This document shows positions 8,858-17,640 of a stretch of DNA of 64,000 nt, one piece after another. Both the position numbers and the translations under genes were made by a program. The stretch comes from Bacteroidota bacterium (GTDB taxonomy: Bacteria > Bacteroidota > Bacteroidia > NS11-12g > UBA9320), in assembly GCA_947468275.1 (NCBI GenBank), contig CANIKO010000004.1:167429-231428 (forward strand), given 5' to 3'. Under the pieces are notes generated by a model. It was not told the DNA's origin, did no database searches, and worked only from the letters and a program-made list of their open reading frames with translations. Each line of letters begins with the position of its first letter. The first letter of the stretch is position 1.

Positions 8858-10213
8858 TTATTTTAAAAATCCTCCCAATTCGGTCCTTTCAATTTTTCCT
8901 TGTTCTTTAGTGATTAGATTTTTATAGGATAATTGTTCTGATGCAATTTCATCGTCGCCAGTAATTATGACCACTGGGATTCCTTTCTTTTCAGCATATT
9001 CAAACTGTTTGGGCAATTTTTTAATATCAGGAAAAACTTCAATTGAGATTCCCTCTTTTCTTAATTCACTGGCTAGTGTGTAATTAAAGTTCTGTCCATT
9101 TTCATCCAAATGGCAAAACATGGCTTTTACTTCCGTTTGAGCAACATTGGCAAACAAATTCAACTCTTCCATCACGTCATAAATCCGGTCAATACCAAAT
9201 GAAATTCCAACTCCTGAAACAGACGGCAACCCAAATACGCCGGTTAAATTATCATATCTGCCACCACCTGAAATACTTCCCATTTTTACATCGTTGGCTT
9301 TTATCTCAATGATGCTGCCTGTATAGTAATCAAGTCCTCGTGCAAGGGAAAGATCTATATATATTGAATTAATTATTCCTGTTGTTCCTGTAAAATTTGA
9401 TATTTTTCTTATTTCGTCACACCCCTCTTTTGCTCTATCAATTCCAATCAACTTGTTTTCAATAGTGGAAATTGAATTTAAGTTAAAAGGCATTTTAACT
9501 AATAAATTCTTTAAGGTGTCCATTTGAAAATTATCTAAACCTAAATCGGATAATTCATTTGTAATAGCATCAAATCCAACTTTGTCTAATTTGTCAATTA
9601 AAATTACAAAACTTTGAAATTTATCTTCAATATTTAATTTTGATGCAATGGCCTCTAATATTTTTCGATTGTTTAATAAAATCGAAAATCTAATACCTAA
9701 TTTCTCGAAAATTTCTGCAGCTATACATAACAAATCCGCCTCATTCATCAAACTTTCTGAACCTATAATATCGGCATCGCATTGCCAAAACTCTCGGTAA
9801 CGGCCGCGTTGAGGTCTGTCTGCTCGCCAAACGGGTTGCATTTGATAGCGTTTAAAAGGAAATGTTATTTCGTTCCGATTCATGGCCACGTAACGTGCCA
9901 AAGGAACCGTTAGGTCATAGCGCAATCCTTTTTCTGAAATTTGTGATGTTATTTTATTCGAAGCTTTTGAATTCCAAATAGCATCATTGGCATTGGCAGC
10001 AAAATCGCCAGAGTTTAATATTTTAAACAATAATTTATCTCCTTCCTCTCCGTATTTACCGGTTAGGGTTTCAAGTTGCTCCATAGCAGGAGTTTCCAAG
10101 GGCATAAAACCATATTTTTTAAAAACGGTTTCAATGGTATTGAAAATATATTTCCGCCGCTGCATCACAGCCGGCCCAAAATCGCGGGTTCCTTTTACTA
10201 ATGAGGGTTTCAT
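8858..10213 (-). CDS. hisS: histidine--tRNA ligase
   Basis: A class II aminoacyl-tRNA synthetase of 451 residues that charges tRNA-His. The N-terminus KGTRDFGP, the motif-2 region RYDLTVPLARYVA, the His-specific motif ISGGGRYDNL and the motif-3 region GISFGIDRI are all present. An anticodon-binding domain occupies about the last 95 residues. The length is typical for Bacteroidota HisS. It reads toward the RluA-like gene, with the paired palindromes between them. Confidence 0.96.
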   Translation of the reverse strand: MKPSLVKGTRDFGPAVMQRRKYIFNTIETVFKKYGFMPLETPAMEQLETLTGKYGEEGDKLLFKILNSGDFAANANDAIWNSKASNKITSQISEKGLRYDLTVPLARYVAMNRNEITFPFKRYQMQPVWRADRPQRGRYREFWQCDADIIGSESLMNEADLLCIAAEIFEKLGIRFSILLNNRKILEAIASKLNIEDKFQSFVILIDKLDKVGFDAITNELSDLGLDNFQMDTLKNLLVKMPFNLNSISTIENKLIGIDRAKEGCDEIRKISNFTGTTGIINSIYIDLSLARGLDYYTGSIIEIKANDVKMGSISGGGRYDNLTGVFGLPSVSGVGISFGIDRIYDVMEELNLFANVAQTEVKAMFCHLDENGQNFNYTLASELRKEGISIEVFPDIKKLPKQFEYAEKKGIPVVIITGDDEIASEQLSYKNLITKEQGKIERTELGGFLK

Positions 10214-10226
10214 TTTGATTAGTGTC

Positions 10227-10290
10227 TTGTCATTCCGACTTTAGGAGGAATCTAATTAGAAAACAGATGATTCGTTCCTCAGCATGACAA
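10227..10290. repeat. GTCATTCCGA-type palindromic repeat, copy 1
   Basis: Terminal inverted TTGTCAT ... ATGACAA with an inner GGAGGAATCT ... GATTCGTTCCTC stem, 64 bp in all. The same design recurs at 13951-14016 and 20287-20351. Short hairpins of this kind are known as dispersed intergenic repeats in Bacteroidota. It lies 14 nt upstream of hisS. Confidence 0.75.
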
Positions 10291-10324
10291 TGTTGGCAAA
10301 ATTAGTTTAAAGTAAGTTTAATAT

Positions 10325-10393
10325 TGTCACAAGGGCACAAAAACAGCAAGTTTAACTTAGGTTTTCTTTTTGGAAATTTGTGACTTGGTGTCA
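10325..10393. repeat. imperfect inverted repeat (TGTCACAAGGGCACAAA)
   Basis: TGTCACAAGGGCACAAA at the left is matched inverted by TTTGTGACTTGGTGTCA at the right, with a few mismatches and a loop of about 35 nt. It sits in the 285-nt spacer between divergent hisS and lemA, together with the GTCATTCCGA repeat. It belongs to a different repeat family from its neighbour. Confidence 0.5.
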
Positions 10394-10498
10394 TAGGGGC
10401 AATTCATTCAGCCGAAATTTCAGAAGATTTGACAAAATATTTGTGAAATCAAATTCGTTTACTATTCCTTTGCACCACAATTTAAATAAACAAAAAAC

Positions 10499-11080
10499 AT
10501 GAATCGTACTTGGATTATCGTATTAGTAGTTTTAGGAATTCTATTTTTAGGTGGTTGCAATACCTATAATGGGTTAATTGGCAAGAAAAATGACGTTGAC
10601 CAGAAATGGGCCGATGTTCAATCCCAATACCAACGCAGGTTAGATCTTATACCTAATCTAGTAAAAACAGTTAAGGGATACGCTGATTTTGAAAAAAGCA
10701 CCTTACAAGCAGTTGTTGAAGCTAGAGCTAAAGCCACTAGTATAAATGTATCAGCCGATAATTTAGATGATGCCACTATTGCTAAAATAAATGCACAGAT
10801 GGGCCAGGTAAACAGTTCATTAAGCCGTTTATTAGCGGTAGTTGAGAACTACCCTGATCTAAAAGCTAATCAAGGGTTTCTTAAACTTCAAGATGAATTA
10901 GCAGGAACTGAAAATAGAATTGCTGTTGCCCGTGATAATTTCAACGAAGTGGTTAAGATGTATAATAATGCCGCTCAAAAATTCCCATCCGTAATTTTTG
11001 CGCGCCTTTTAGGGTTTAAATCCAAACCATATTTCGAATCCGAACAGGGAGCAGAAAAAGCACCTAAAGTAGAATTCTAA
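10499..11080 (+). CDS. lemA: LemA family protein
   Basis: A 193-residue LemA protein. One N-terminal hydrophobic segment (about residues 3-20) ends in FLGGCN, which could be either a membrane anchor or a lipobox. Family features follow: the coiled region with RRLDLIPNLVKTVKGYADFE, then ENRIAVARDNFNEVVKMYN and the C-terminal FARLLGFKSKPYFE. Its biochemical role is not established; homologues accompany TPM-domain proteins, as here. Its stop overlaps the next ATG by one base (TAATG), so the three genes 10499-12253 form an operon. Confidence 0.92.
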   Translation: MNRTWIIVLVVLGILFLGGCNTYNGLIGKKNDVDQKWADVQSQYQRRLDLIPNLVKTVKGYADFEKSTLQAVVEARAKATSINVSADNLDDATIAKINAQMGQVNSSLSRLLAVVENYPDLKANQGFLKLQDELAGTENRIAVARDNFNEVVKMYNNAAQKFPSVIFARLLGFKSKPYFESEQGAEKAPKVEF

Positions 11081-11511
11081 TGGCTTGGCGTCCATTTTCC
11101 AAGGAGGAAGAACATACAATTACCAAAGCCGTGGCAGATGCTGAGGATGGAACTTCGGGTGAAATAAGGGTTCATATTGACCGTTATTGCAAAACCAATC
11201 CGTTATTAAAAGCACAAAACTTTTTTCACCATCTAAAAATGGATCAAACTGAATTGCGCAATGGAGTTATCATTTATATTTCAATGGATGATAAGCAAAT
11301 TGCCATTTATGGTGATAAGGGGATTAACGAGAAAGTAGATCCCGATTTTTGGGATTCTACACTCTTAAAAATTACTGAACAATTTAAAGCAGGGAAAATG
11401 GTTGAAGGCATAATAGCTGGACTGAATGAAGCCGGACTTCAATTAAAGAAGCATTTTCCTAAATCAAATAACGACACTAACGAACTATCGAATGAAATCA
11501 GTTATAGTTAA
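11080..11511 (+). CDS. TPM domain protein, cytosolic form
   Basis: A 143-residue protein made almost wholly of one TPM (Psb32/YgcG-like) domain, with SGEIRVHID near the N-terminus, YISMDDKQIAIYGDKGI in the middle and a helical C-terminus. It has no signal peptide and no membrane segment, unlike the next gene. TPM proteins have been linked to membrane protein turnover and phosphatase activity, but the reaction here is unknown. It overlaps lemA by one base and the following TPM gene by 20 nt. Confidence 0.85.
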   Translation: MAWRPFSKEEEHTITKAVADAEDGTSGEIRVHIDRYCKTNPLLKAQNFFHHLKMDQTELRNGVIIYISMDDKQIAIYGDKGINEKVDPDFWDSTLLKITEQFKAGKMVEGIIAGLNEAGLQLKKHFPKSNNDTNELSNEISYS

Positions 11512-12253
11512 AATAGGTGCTGCATTTCTTCTTTTCTTCTATATAGGACAAACCTTTGCATATGATGTTCCTAAAAAACCAGAGGGCAATACGCGTTATA
11601 TAAACGACTATGCAGATCTTATTAGCTTAGATGAGGAGAATTTTCTTAATCAAAAGCTTCAAAAATATTGGGACAGTACATCCACTGATTTGGTTGTAGT
11701 TACCATTGAAACACTCAACGGAGAAGAGCCATTTGATGTTGGTTTAAAAATATATAATACATGGGGAATTGGAACAGCTTCTAAAGATAACGGAATCCTG
11801 ATTCTTATTGCTCATGAAAATGATGACCCTGCCAAACGAAAAATTTGGATTACAACAGGAAAGGGAGCTGAAGGGTTTTTACCAGATGGTGCGGCAGGCG
11901 AAGTTATCAGAAATACAATGGTGCCTGCATTTAAAGAAAAAATGTATGGCAAAGGTATTAATGCTGCCATTGATGAAATCATAGCTCGTTCAAAAGGTGA
12001 ATATAAGAACACGGTAGAAGGGCCTAAAATTAAATTTCCAATTTGGCTAATCATTATGATTGTCATTTTGATTTTAAGTATAATGGGGCGCAATTCGGGT
12101 CCTGGTTCACGCACCTACGGCGGCGGTTTGCTAGGTCCAACTATGTGGGGAGGTTTTGGTGGAGGATTCGGCGGCGGTGGAGGTGGTGGAGGATTTAGTG
12201 GCGGTTTTGGGGGAGGAATGTCAGGTGGCGGTGGTGCAGGAGGTAACTGGTAA
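11492..12253 (+). CDS. TPM domain membrane protein with Gly-rich tail (YgcG family)
   Basis: A 253-residue envelope protein. A signal peptide (about residues 1-24) is followed by a TPM domain (YINDYADLIS to the INAAIDEII helix, about 35-165). One transmembrane helix follows (FPIWLIIMIVILILSIMG), and the tail is almost entirely Gly with some Ser and Phe. This is the standard YgcG layout, with the TPM domain outside the cytoplasmic membrane. The start lies 20 nt inside the preceding gene, which indicates translational coupling. The Gly-rich coding run is the most GC-rich stretch nearby. Confidence 0.9.
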   Translation: MKSVIVKIGAAFLLFFYIGQTFAYDVPKKPEGNTRYINDYADLISLDEENFLNQKLQKYWDSTSTDLVVVTIETLNGEEPFDVGLKIYNTWGIGTASKDNGILILIAHENDDPAKRKIWITTGKGAEGFLPDGAAGEVIRNTMVPAFKEKMYGKGINAAIDEIIARSKGEYKNTVEGPKIKFPIWLIIMIVILILSIMGRNSGPGSRTYGGGLLGPTMWGGFGGGFGGGGGGGGFSGGFGGGMSGGGGAGGNW

Positions 12254-12285
12254 TAACATTTCAGTTTTCTTTTTACATAAACTTT

Positions 12286-12328
12286 TTAATTATAAATTCG
12301 TAATTTTTAACTCCTAATTTGTAATTAA
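12286..12328. repeat. AT-rich repeat stretch
   Basis: The spacer before the exonuclease gene is built from variants of TAATTATAAATTCG, TAATTTTTAACTCC and TAATTTGTAATTAA, resembling the AATTATGAGTTAT repeats elsewhere in the window. No promoter box is evident in it. Confidence 0.35.
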
Positions 12329-12331
12329 CCC

Positions 12332-13054
12332 ATGCTCGATCAACTAAATTTAGACAATGTTCTTTTTATAGATATTGAAACGGTTCCCCAGTACAGTAAT
12401 TATGATGAACTTAGCGACCGTTGGAAATCCTTATGGAACAGAAAAGCGAGTTTTTTAGCCCGTAATCAGGAAACACCAGAAGAACTCTATAACCGGGCCG
12501 GTATTTATGCTGAGTTTGGTAAAATAATTTGTATTTCAGCAGGTTTTTTAAGCCGTAATGGAAACGGTTGGTCATTCAGAGTTAAATCATTTTATGGCCA
12601 TGATGAAAAATTAGTTTTAAAGGAATTCTCAGAATTGCTAAATAGCCGTTTTTCGGATACAGGAAAAGCTCTTTGTGCGCATAATGGTAAAGAGTTTGAC
12701 TTTCCATACCTTGCGCGTAGGATTTTAATCAACGAATTACCTTTGCCTTATATTCTAGATTTATCGGGTAAAAAGCCTTGGGAGGTTAGCCATTTAGATA
12801 CTATGGATTTATGGAAGTTTGGTGATTTTAAAAGCTTTACATCCTTGGATTTATTAGCTGCGGCATTTGATATACCATCTCCAAAGGATGATATTGATGG
12901 CAGCCAGGTTTACGGGGTGTATTACAATGAACCCGATGGTTTGGAACGTATAAAAACCTATTGCGAAAAAGACATTGCTACATTAGCAAAAATTTTATTA
13001 AAGTTTTCAGCAAAAGGAAGTTTTAATGATGAGGATGTGGTGGTTTTGAAATAA
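12332..13054 (+). CDS. predicted 3'-5' exonuclease, PolB-like (DEDDy)
   Basis: A 240-residue protein of the family of exonucleases related to the proofreading domain of DNA polymerase II/B. Motif I is LFIDIETVP, motif II lies in KALCAHNGKEFDFPYLARR, and motif III has the Tyr and Asp of YCEKDIATLAKI, so the DEDDy metal-binding set looks complete. There is no polymerase domain. It probably trims single-stranded DNA or RNA ends in repair, an inference from the fold. The next gene follows after 13 nt. Confidence 0.85.
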   Translation: MLDQLNLDNVLFIDIETVPQYSNYDELSDRWKSLWNRKASFLARNQETPEELYNRAGIYAEFGKIICISAGFLSRNGNGWSFRVKSFYGHDEKLVLKEFSELLNSRFSDTGKALCAHNGKEFDFPYLARRILINELPLPYILDLSGKKPWEVSHLDTMDLWKFGDFKSFTSLDLLAAAFDIPSPKDDIDGSQVYGVYYNEPDGLERIKTYCEKDIATLAKILLKFSAKGSFNDEDVVVLK

Positions 13055-13067
13055 TTAAAAATATATA

Positions 13068-13946
13068 ATGATAAAAATATTTACCCCAAAACTTTGGAAA
13101 GAATACAGTCTGATAGACTGTGGTGATTTTGAAAAACTAGAACAGTTTGGGCAATACATTCTCCGCAGACCTGAGCCACAGGCAGTTTGGCGAAAAGCAC
13201 TAAGTGAACAGGATTGGCAAAAAAAAGCGGATGTCGTTTTTAAAGCATCCAGCAGTCATAAAGGAGAATGGATAACCAAATCTGGATTTAAAGAACCTTG
13301 GAATATTTCCTATTATTTGCCAGATGCTGAGCTTAAATTCAAACTCCATTTAACAGCCTTTAAACATGTTGGGATTTTCCCGGAACAAGCTGAAAATTGG
13401 GAGTATATTTTTAAAACCATCAACGGATATAAGGCAGATGTTAGGATTCCTAAAATTTTAAACCTTTTTGCATACACTGGTGGGGCAAGTTTAGCTGCTA
13501 GAGCTGCCGGAGCGGATGTTACTCATGTGGATTCTGTAAAACAGGTGATAAACTGGGCTAACGACAACCAAAATTTATCCAAACTAAAAGACATTCGCTG
13601 GGTAGTTGAAGATGCTATGAAATTTGCAGAACGGGAAGCGAAACGAGGTAATTTATACAATGGAATTATTTTAGACCCACCGGCTTATGGGATTGGTGCC
13701 AATGGCGAACGCTGGAAATTGGAAGAAATGATTGATAAATTGCTGCAGATACTAAGTAAAATAATTCATCCCGAACATCGTTTTTTGGTTTTTAATTCTT
13801 ATTCATTAGGTTTTAGCAGTTTGATTGTTAAAAATCTATTGGAAAGTAATTTTAAGAACATCAAAAACTTAGAAATAGGTGAATTGGTGCTCCCTGCTAA
13901 ATCGGGATTGGATTTACCATTGGGAGTGATTGGAAGGTTTCAGTAG
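13068..13946 (+). CDS. class I SAM-dependent methyltransferase (RlmI-like)
   Basis: A 292-residue methyltransferase. The SAM-binding motif I is ILNLFAYTGGASLAARAAGA at about residues 130-150. HVDSVKQVINWANDN follows, and the catalytic-region motif LDPPAYG is near residue 203. This layout matches the RlmI/RlmK-type rRNA methyltransferase core without the N-terminal PUA domain. The substrate is probably rRNA but is not certain. It is cotranscribed with the exonuclease gene judging by spacing. Confidence 0.8.
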   Translation: MIKIFTPKLWKEYSLIDCGDFEKLEQFGQYILRRPEPQAVWRKALSEQDWQKKADVVFKASSSHKGEWITKSGFKEPWNISYYLPDAELKFKLHLTAFKHVGIFPEQAENWEYIFKTINGYKADVRIPKILNLFAYTGGASLAARAAGADVTHVDSVKQVINWANDNQNLSKLKDIRWVVEDAMKFAEREAKRGNLYNGIILDPPAYGIGANGERWKLEEMIDKLLQILSKIIHPEHRFLVFNSYSLGFSSLIVKNLLESNFKNIKNLEIGELVLPAKSGLDLPLGVIGRFQ

Positions 13947-13950
13947 CTCA

Positions 13951-14016
13951 ATTGTAATTACGACGAAGGAGGAATCTCTATGTGAAATTTAGAGACCTCG
14001 AGCATCGGCATGAGAA
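13951..14016. repeat. GTCATTCCGA-type palindromic repeat, copy 2 (degenerate)
   Basis: TTGTAATTACGACGAAGGAGGAATCTCT ... AGAGACCTCGAGCATCGGCATGAGAA matches copies 1 and 3 in design, with several substitutions at the outer ends. The inner stem TCTCTATGTG/AAATTTAGAGA is also paired. It starts 4 nt after the methyltransferase stop. Confidence 0.65.
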
Positions 14017-14074
14017 ATCCTTGAAATATTTTGATTTGTTTAAAATTTGTTCTTTCATACCAATCATTCCCGCT

Positions 14075-14082
14075 TAAATTTG
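14075..14082 (+). promoter_or_regulatory. putative -7 box of transaldolase promoter
   Basis: TAAATTTG matches TAnnTTTG exactly and lies 23 nt before the ATG at 14106. A TTTG is present 25 nt upstream, longer than the usual 19-21 nt spacing, so the -33 element is uncertain. Confidence 0.5.
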
Positions 14083-14105
14083 CATCTTATTAAAAAAAAT
14101 ATTTA

Positions 14106-14762
14106 ATGAAATTTTTTATAGACACAGCCAATCTTGATCAAATACGCGAAGCTCAGGATTTAGGAGTATTGGATGGAGTTACAACCAATCCATCATTAAT
14201 GGCCAAAGAAGGAATTACTGGGGCCGAAAATGTTCTAAAACACTATAAAGCTATTTGTGATATAGTGGATGATAATGTAAGTGCTGAAGTAATTGCGACC
14301 GATTATGAAGGCATGGTAAAAGAAGGAGAGGTGCTAGCTAAAATTGACCCTAAAATTGTGGTAAAAATACCAATGATTAAAGACGGTATAAAAGCTATAA
14401 AATATTTTTCAAACAAAGGAATACGTACCAATTGCACTTTAGTATTCTCTGCAGGTCAAGCTATTTTAGCTGCAAAAGCAGGCGCTACTTTTCTTTCTCC
14501 TTTTATTGGCCGAATAGATGATATGAATTGGGATGGGATTGATTTGATTCACCAAATTTCAAATATTTATGCCATTCAAGGATACGATACTGAAATCTTA
14601 GCCGCTAGTGTTCGAAACTCTTTACATATTGTAAAATGTGCTGAAGCAGGTGCAGATGTAGTTACTTGTCCATTATCAGCAATACTTGGTTTATTAAAAC
14701 ACCCATTGACAGATATTGGGTTGGCTCAATTTTTGGCCGACCATAAAAAAGCAAATTCGTAA
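14106..14762 (+). CDS. fructose-6-phosphate aldolase / transaldolase (FSA type)
   Basis: A 218-residue short transaldolase-family protein. It shows the N-terminal FIDTANLDQIREA, VTTNPSLMAKEG, the Schiff-base Lys region VVKIPM and TNCTLVFSAGQA. This short form occurs in Bacteroidota as the sole transaldolase, so a pentose-phosphate role (sedoheptulose 7-phosphate plus glyceraldehyde 3-phosphate exchange) is likely, though fructose-6-phosphate aldolase activity cannot be excluded. It has its own promoter box and is followed by a glycosyltransferase 58 nt downstream. Confidence 0.92.
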   Translation: MKFFIDTANLDQIREAQDLGVLDGVTTNPSLMAKEGITGAENVLKHYKAICDIVDDNVSAEVIATDYEGMVKEGEVLAKIDPKIVVKIPMIKDGIKAIKYFSNKGIRTNCTLVFSAGQAILAAKAGATFLSPFIGRIDDMNWDGIDLIHQISNIYAIQGYDTEILAASVRNSLHIVKCAEAGADVVTCPLSAILGLLKHPLTDIGLAQFLADHKKANS

Positions 14763-14820
14763 TAACTTTTAATACATCTTTTCAAAGTTTAATACTTAGG
14801 AAAAGTTTATCATAAAAATA

Positions 14821-15549
14821 GTGAAAAATATCGTCATCATTCCTACCTACAACGAATGTGAGAATATTGAACTCATGGTTAGGAAGGTATTTTCATTAAA
14901 TATTCCGTTTGATTTACTAGTTATTGATGACGGATCACCTGATGGAACAGGTGCTATTGTGAAACAATTACAAACTGAATTTTCTGGCAAGCTTCACATC
15001 ATTGAACGTCAAGGTAAACTTGGCTTGGGAACTGCATATATTGCAGGTTTTAAATGGTGTCTGGAAAAGGGTTATGATTATATCTGTGAAATGGATTGTG
15101 ATTTTAGCCACAATCCTGATGATTTATTAAAGCTTCAAAAAGCTTGTGCTGATGATAGTGCTGACTTATCCGTTGGCTCGCGTTATGTTAATAATCTTGT
15201 AAATGTCGTAAACTGGCCCATGGGAAGAGTTCTTTTAAGCTACTTTGCAAGTATGTACGTTCGAATTATTACAGGAATGGACGTAATGGATACCACAGCT
15301 GGTTTTGTTTGCTACAAACGCAAAGTTTTAGAAAAGATAGAACTTGATAAAATTCATTTCAAAGGGTATGCATTCCAAATTGAAATGAAGTTTACAGCCA
15401 TCAAATATGGTTTTAATTTAAAGGAAGTTGCCATCATTTTTACTGACCGTACAGCAGGTGAAAGCAAGATGAGTAAAGGAATTATTAAAGAAGCTTTTTT
15501 AGGTGTTATTCAATTGAAAATAAGCAGTTGGTTTAGGAATTGGAAGTAA
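14821..15549 (+). CDS. polyprenol-phosphate mannosyltransferase-like GT2 (Dpm1 type)
   Basis: A 242-residue family-2 glycosyltransferase. It has IIPTYNECENIELMV at the N-terminus, the nucleotide-sugar motif VIDDGSPDGTG, the metal-binding CEMDCDFSHNPDDL and the acceptor-side ETK-like region near the end. There are no C-terminal membrane helices, as in the single-domain Dpm1 form that makes polyprenyl-phosphate-mannose from GDP-mannose on the cytoplasmic face. The start is GTG; no ATG lies at a sensible place. Confidence 0.87.
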   Translation: MKNIVIIPTYNECENIELMVRKVFSLNIPFDLLVIDDGSPDGTGAIVKQLQTEFSGKLHIIERQGKLGLGTAYIAGFKWCLEKGYDYICEMDCDFSHNPDDLLKLQKACADDSADLSVGSRYVNNLVNVVNWPMGRVLLSYFASMYVRIITGMDVMDTTAGFVCYKRKVLEKIELDKIHFKGYAFQIEMKFTAIKYGFNLKEVAIIFTDRTAGESKMSKGIIKEAFLGVIQLKISSWFRNWK

Positions 15550-15550
15550 A

Positions 15551-15970
15551 TTATTTTATTGCCAGCAATAGTACAATACAACCAATTGAAATTAAAGTTT
15601 GACTAACCCAATATCCGTTACTTCTCGGTGGAACAGTTAAAAGTTGGGTATTTGTTTTCCCACTTTTAACATTAACTTCAATTTTTTTATCCATAGCCTC
15701 ATTCAAATTGTAAGAATCTGCCGAAAAATGGATGGAGTTAATTCCTTCGGGTACATTTTTTATGGTAATTCTTCTAACATATTTGCCGCTCATATACTTT
15801 TGTCCGATAAGCAATGAATCGTTTACAGTAAGGTTAGCATAAACTGGAGAGGTAGTTTTAATAACAAGATTGCCTGAATTGGAGGTAGGGTTACCATAGT
15901 TTACTACGATATTGGCACAGGAACTAAAAATCAAACATAGTGCAAAAAATAAAGAATATTTTGTTTTCAT
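15551..15970 (-). CDS. hypothetical lipoprotein
   Basis: A protein of about 139 residues with a lipoprotein signal (MKTKYSLFFALCLIFSSCAN; lipobox FSSC). The body has an Ig-like beta-rich composition, with NLTVNDSLLIGQKYMSGKYVRRITIKNVPEG resembling PEGA-type repeats. A hydrophobic segment ends the protein (LISIGCIVLLLAI). No function is assigned. The ATG at 15970 is preferred to the track start at 16003 because it begins the lipoprotein signal. It sits 2 nt from the end of the convergent glycosyltransferase gene. Confidence 0.65.
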   Translation of the reverse strand: MKTKYSLFFALCLIFSSCANIVVNYGNPTSNSGNLVIKTTSPVYANLTVNDSLLIGQKYMSGKYVRRITIKNVPEGINSIHFSADSYNLNEAMDKKIEVNVKSGKTNTQLLTVPPRSNGYWVSQTLISIGCIVLLLAIK

Positions 15971-16006
15971 AATTTGCCTGAAATCTAACCTTTTGTGTTG
16001 CAAAAT

Positions 16007-16753
16007 CTATAAGTTATTTTTCTTTAACCATTCTTCAGCCTTTAATAAATCCTCAGGCGTATCTATAGCAATACTTTGAAAATCCGTTTCAACCACTTTT
16101 ATTAAAAACCTATTTTCCAACCAGCATAATTGCTCAAGATTTTCCATTTTTTGTAAGGGAGTTTCCGTCAATCTAACTAGATCCATCAGAATATTCGTTT
16201 TATACCCATACACTCCTAAATGTTTAAAATAAACAGGAAAATTAGGCCATATTTCATTGTCATCGCGTTTGTAAGGAACAGGGCTACGACTAAAATATAG
16301 AGCAAAGTTGTCTCTGTCTGTCAGCACTTTAACGACATTTGGGTCATTTAATTCTTGAGCTGAATCAATTCGTTTTTTTAAAGTAGCTATACCTGTTCCA
16401 GGATCTTGAAGGGCTCTAACAACGGAGGCAATTTGTTGCGGTAAAATAAAGGGTTCATCCCCCTGAATATTTATAATAATATCCAGCTTTGAATTCAATT
16501 GTGCAATAGCTTCCGCAATTCGTTCAGTACCGTTCAAACAATTTTCTGAAGTCATAATAACTTCACCACCAAATGATTTTACATGGTCATAAATACGACT
16601 GTCATCCGTTGCCACAGCTACATAATCCAATCCACTTGAGCAGGCTTGGTCATAAACCCTTTGAATCATACTTTTGCCATTAATCAAAGCTAAAGGTTTT
16701 CCCGGAAAACGGGTGGAGGCAAAGCGGGCAGGAATTATGGCGGCTGTATTCAT
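16007..16753 (-). CDS. kdsB: 3-deoxy-manno-octulosonate cytidylyltransferase
   Basis: This enzyme activates Kdo as CMP-Kdo for lipopolysaccharide core synthesis in the cytoplasm. The 248 residues start with the nucleotide-binding IPARFASTRFPGKPLA and include VATDDSRIYDHV, INIQGDEPF and the C-terminal IDTPEDLLKAEEWL. Length and motifs are standard for KdsB. The lipoprotein gene follows in the same direction. A 75-bp inverted repeat lies upstream. Confidence 0.95.
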   Translation of the reverse strand: MNTAAIIPARFASTRFPGKPLALINGKSMIQRVYDQACSSGLDYVAVATDDSRIYDHVKSFGGEVIMTSENCLNGTERIAEAIAQLNSKLDIIINIQGDEPFILPQQIASVVRALQDPGTGIATLKKRIDSAQELNDPNVVKVLTDRDNFALYFSRSPVPYKRDDNEIWPNFPVYFKHLGVYGYKTNILMDLVRLTETPLQKMENLEQLCWLENRFLIKVVETDFQSIAIDTPEDLLKAEEWLKKNNL

Positions 16754-16773
16754 TTATACAAAAGTAAATATTT

Positions 16774-16848
16774 TAACACGGTGGCACAGAGAGTACAGAG
16801 AAAAAATTAAGAACATTAAAATAATTCTCTTCGCGAAACCCCGTGTTA
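16774..16848. repeat. imperfect inverted repeat with TAACACGG ends
   Basis: TAACACGG at the left and CCGTGTTA at the right are exact inverted ends, and the interior has GGCACAGAGAGTACAGAGAA opposite TTCTCTTCGCGAAACC with mismatches. Elements of the CACAGAGAACACAGAG kind are common intergenic repeats in Bacteroidota. It fills the spacer between kdsB and the DUF2400 gene. Confidence 0.6.
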
Positions 16849-16869
16849 TCATATCTTCTTGGGTTACCC

Positions 16870-17640
16870 TTATTTTCCAAATCCTTCAAGGCCCATTCCA
16901 AACAAAGCAAAATCATATTTCACAGGATCATTTTTATCAAATTTGCGAAGCCCTGAGGTTAACAATTCGGCTGTTTCCCAATTACTTTTTTCAGTAGTTA
17001 ATAATCCCAAAGTATTGGCCACTCTGAGCACATGAACATCTAAAGGGCATATTAATTGTGAAGGTTTAATAGATTTCCAAATCCCAAAGTCAACACCCTT
17101 ACCATCAACTCTCACCATCCATCGTAAATACATATTAAGGCGTTTACAGGCTGATTTCTTAATCGGTGTAGCAATATGTTTTTTACTTCGTAAAGGAGCA
17201 TACGAAAGATTAAAACACGAAGTATGAAAATTTTCTAAACCTGATTTAACGCTTTTATCACACAATTTCGGAAGAAATAAATATTCAAGAGAATCGTGTT
17301 CTTTATAAAACCCTTTAAAAGCTTCAATAATAAAAAGTAAATCTGTGCTGTTAAAGGTGCGATGGACGAAAGCTTCAAATTTTCTAAGTTCAATAGGAGA
17401 GTGGTTCGTTATGAAATCGTAAGGCTTTTCATCCATAAGATGCATTAAACGATTGCAGTTATTGATAATAGATTTCCTGTTGCCCCAGGCTAAAATTGCT
17501 GCAAAGAACCCAGAGATTTCGATATCCTGTTTTAATGAAAACCGATGAGGAATTCCTAATGGATCATTTTGCAAAAATGAAGGGTGATTGTATTGTTCTA
17601 CTTTTTCATCCAGTAATTCTTTTAGTTCTGCCGTCTTCAT
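16870..17640 (-). CDS. DUF2400 / TIGR02757 family protein
   Basis: A 256-residue protein of the conserved TIGR02757 family, recognised by the N-terminal ELKELLDEKVEQYN, the ILAWGNRKSI helix and the CPLDVHVLRVANTLGLL segment. The family has no proven function; the last segment recalls helix-hairpin-helix DNA glycosylases, which is only suggestive. Its ATG overlaps the stop of the PrsW gene as ATGA, so the two are translated in tandem. Confidence 0.82.
   Translation of the reverse strand: MKTAELKELLDEKVEQYNHPSFLQNDPLGIPHRFSLKQDIEISGFFAAILAWGNRKSIINNCNRLMHLMDEKPYDFITNHSPIELRKFEAFVHRTFNSTDLLFIIEAFKGFYKEHDSLEYLFLPKLCDKSVKSGLENFHTSCFNLSYAPLRSKKHIATPIKKSACKRLNMYLRWMVRVDGKGVDFGIWKSIKPSQLICPLDVHVLRVANTLGLLTTEKSNWETAELLTSGLRKFDKNDPVKYDFALFGMGLEGFGK

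Noticed and set aside
11812-12114. 100-residue minus-strand ORF opposite the second TPM gene
   Set aside because: A shadow of the TPM reading frame with no recognisable features.
16674-16997. 107-residue plus-strand ORF between kdsB and the DUF2400 gene
   Set aside because: It overlaps the ends of two good genes and an inverted repeat, so it is a shadow frame.
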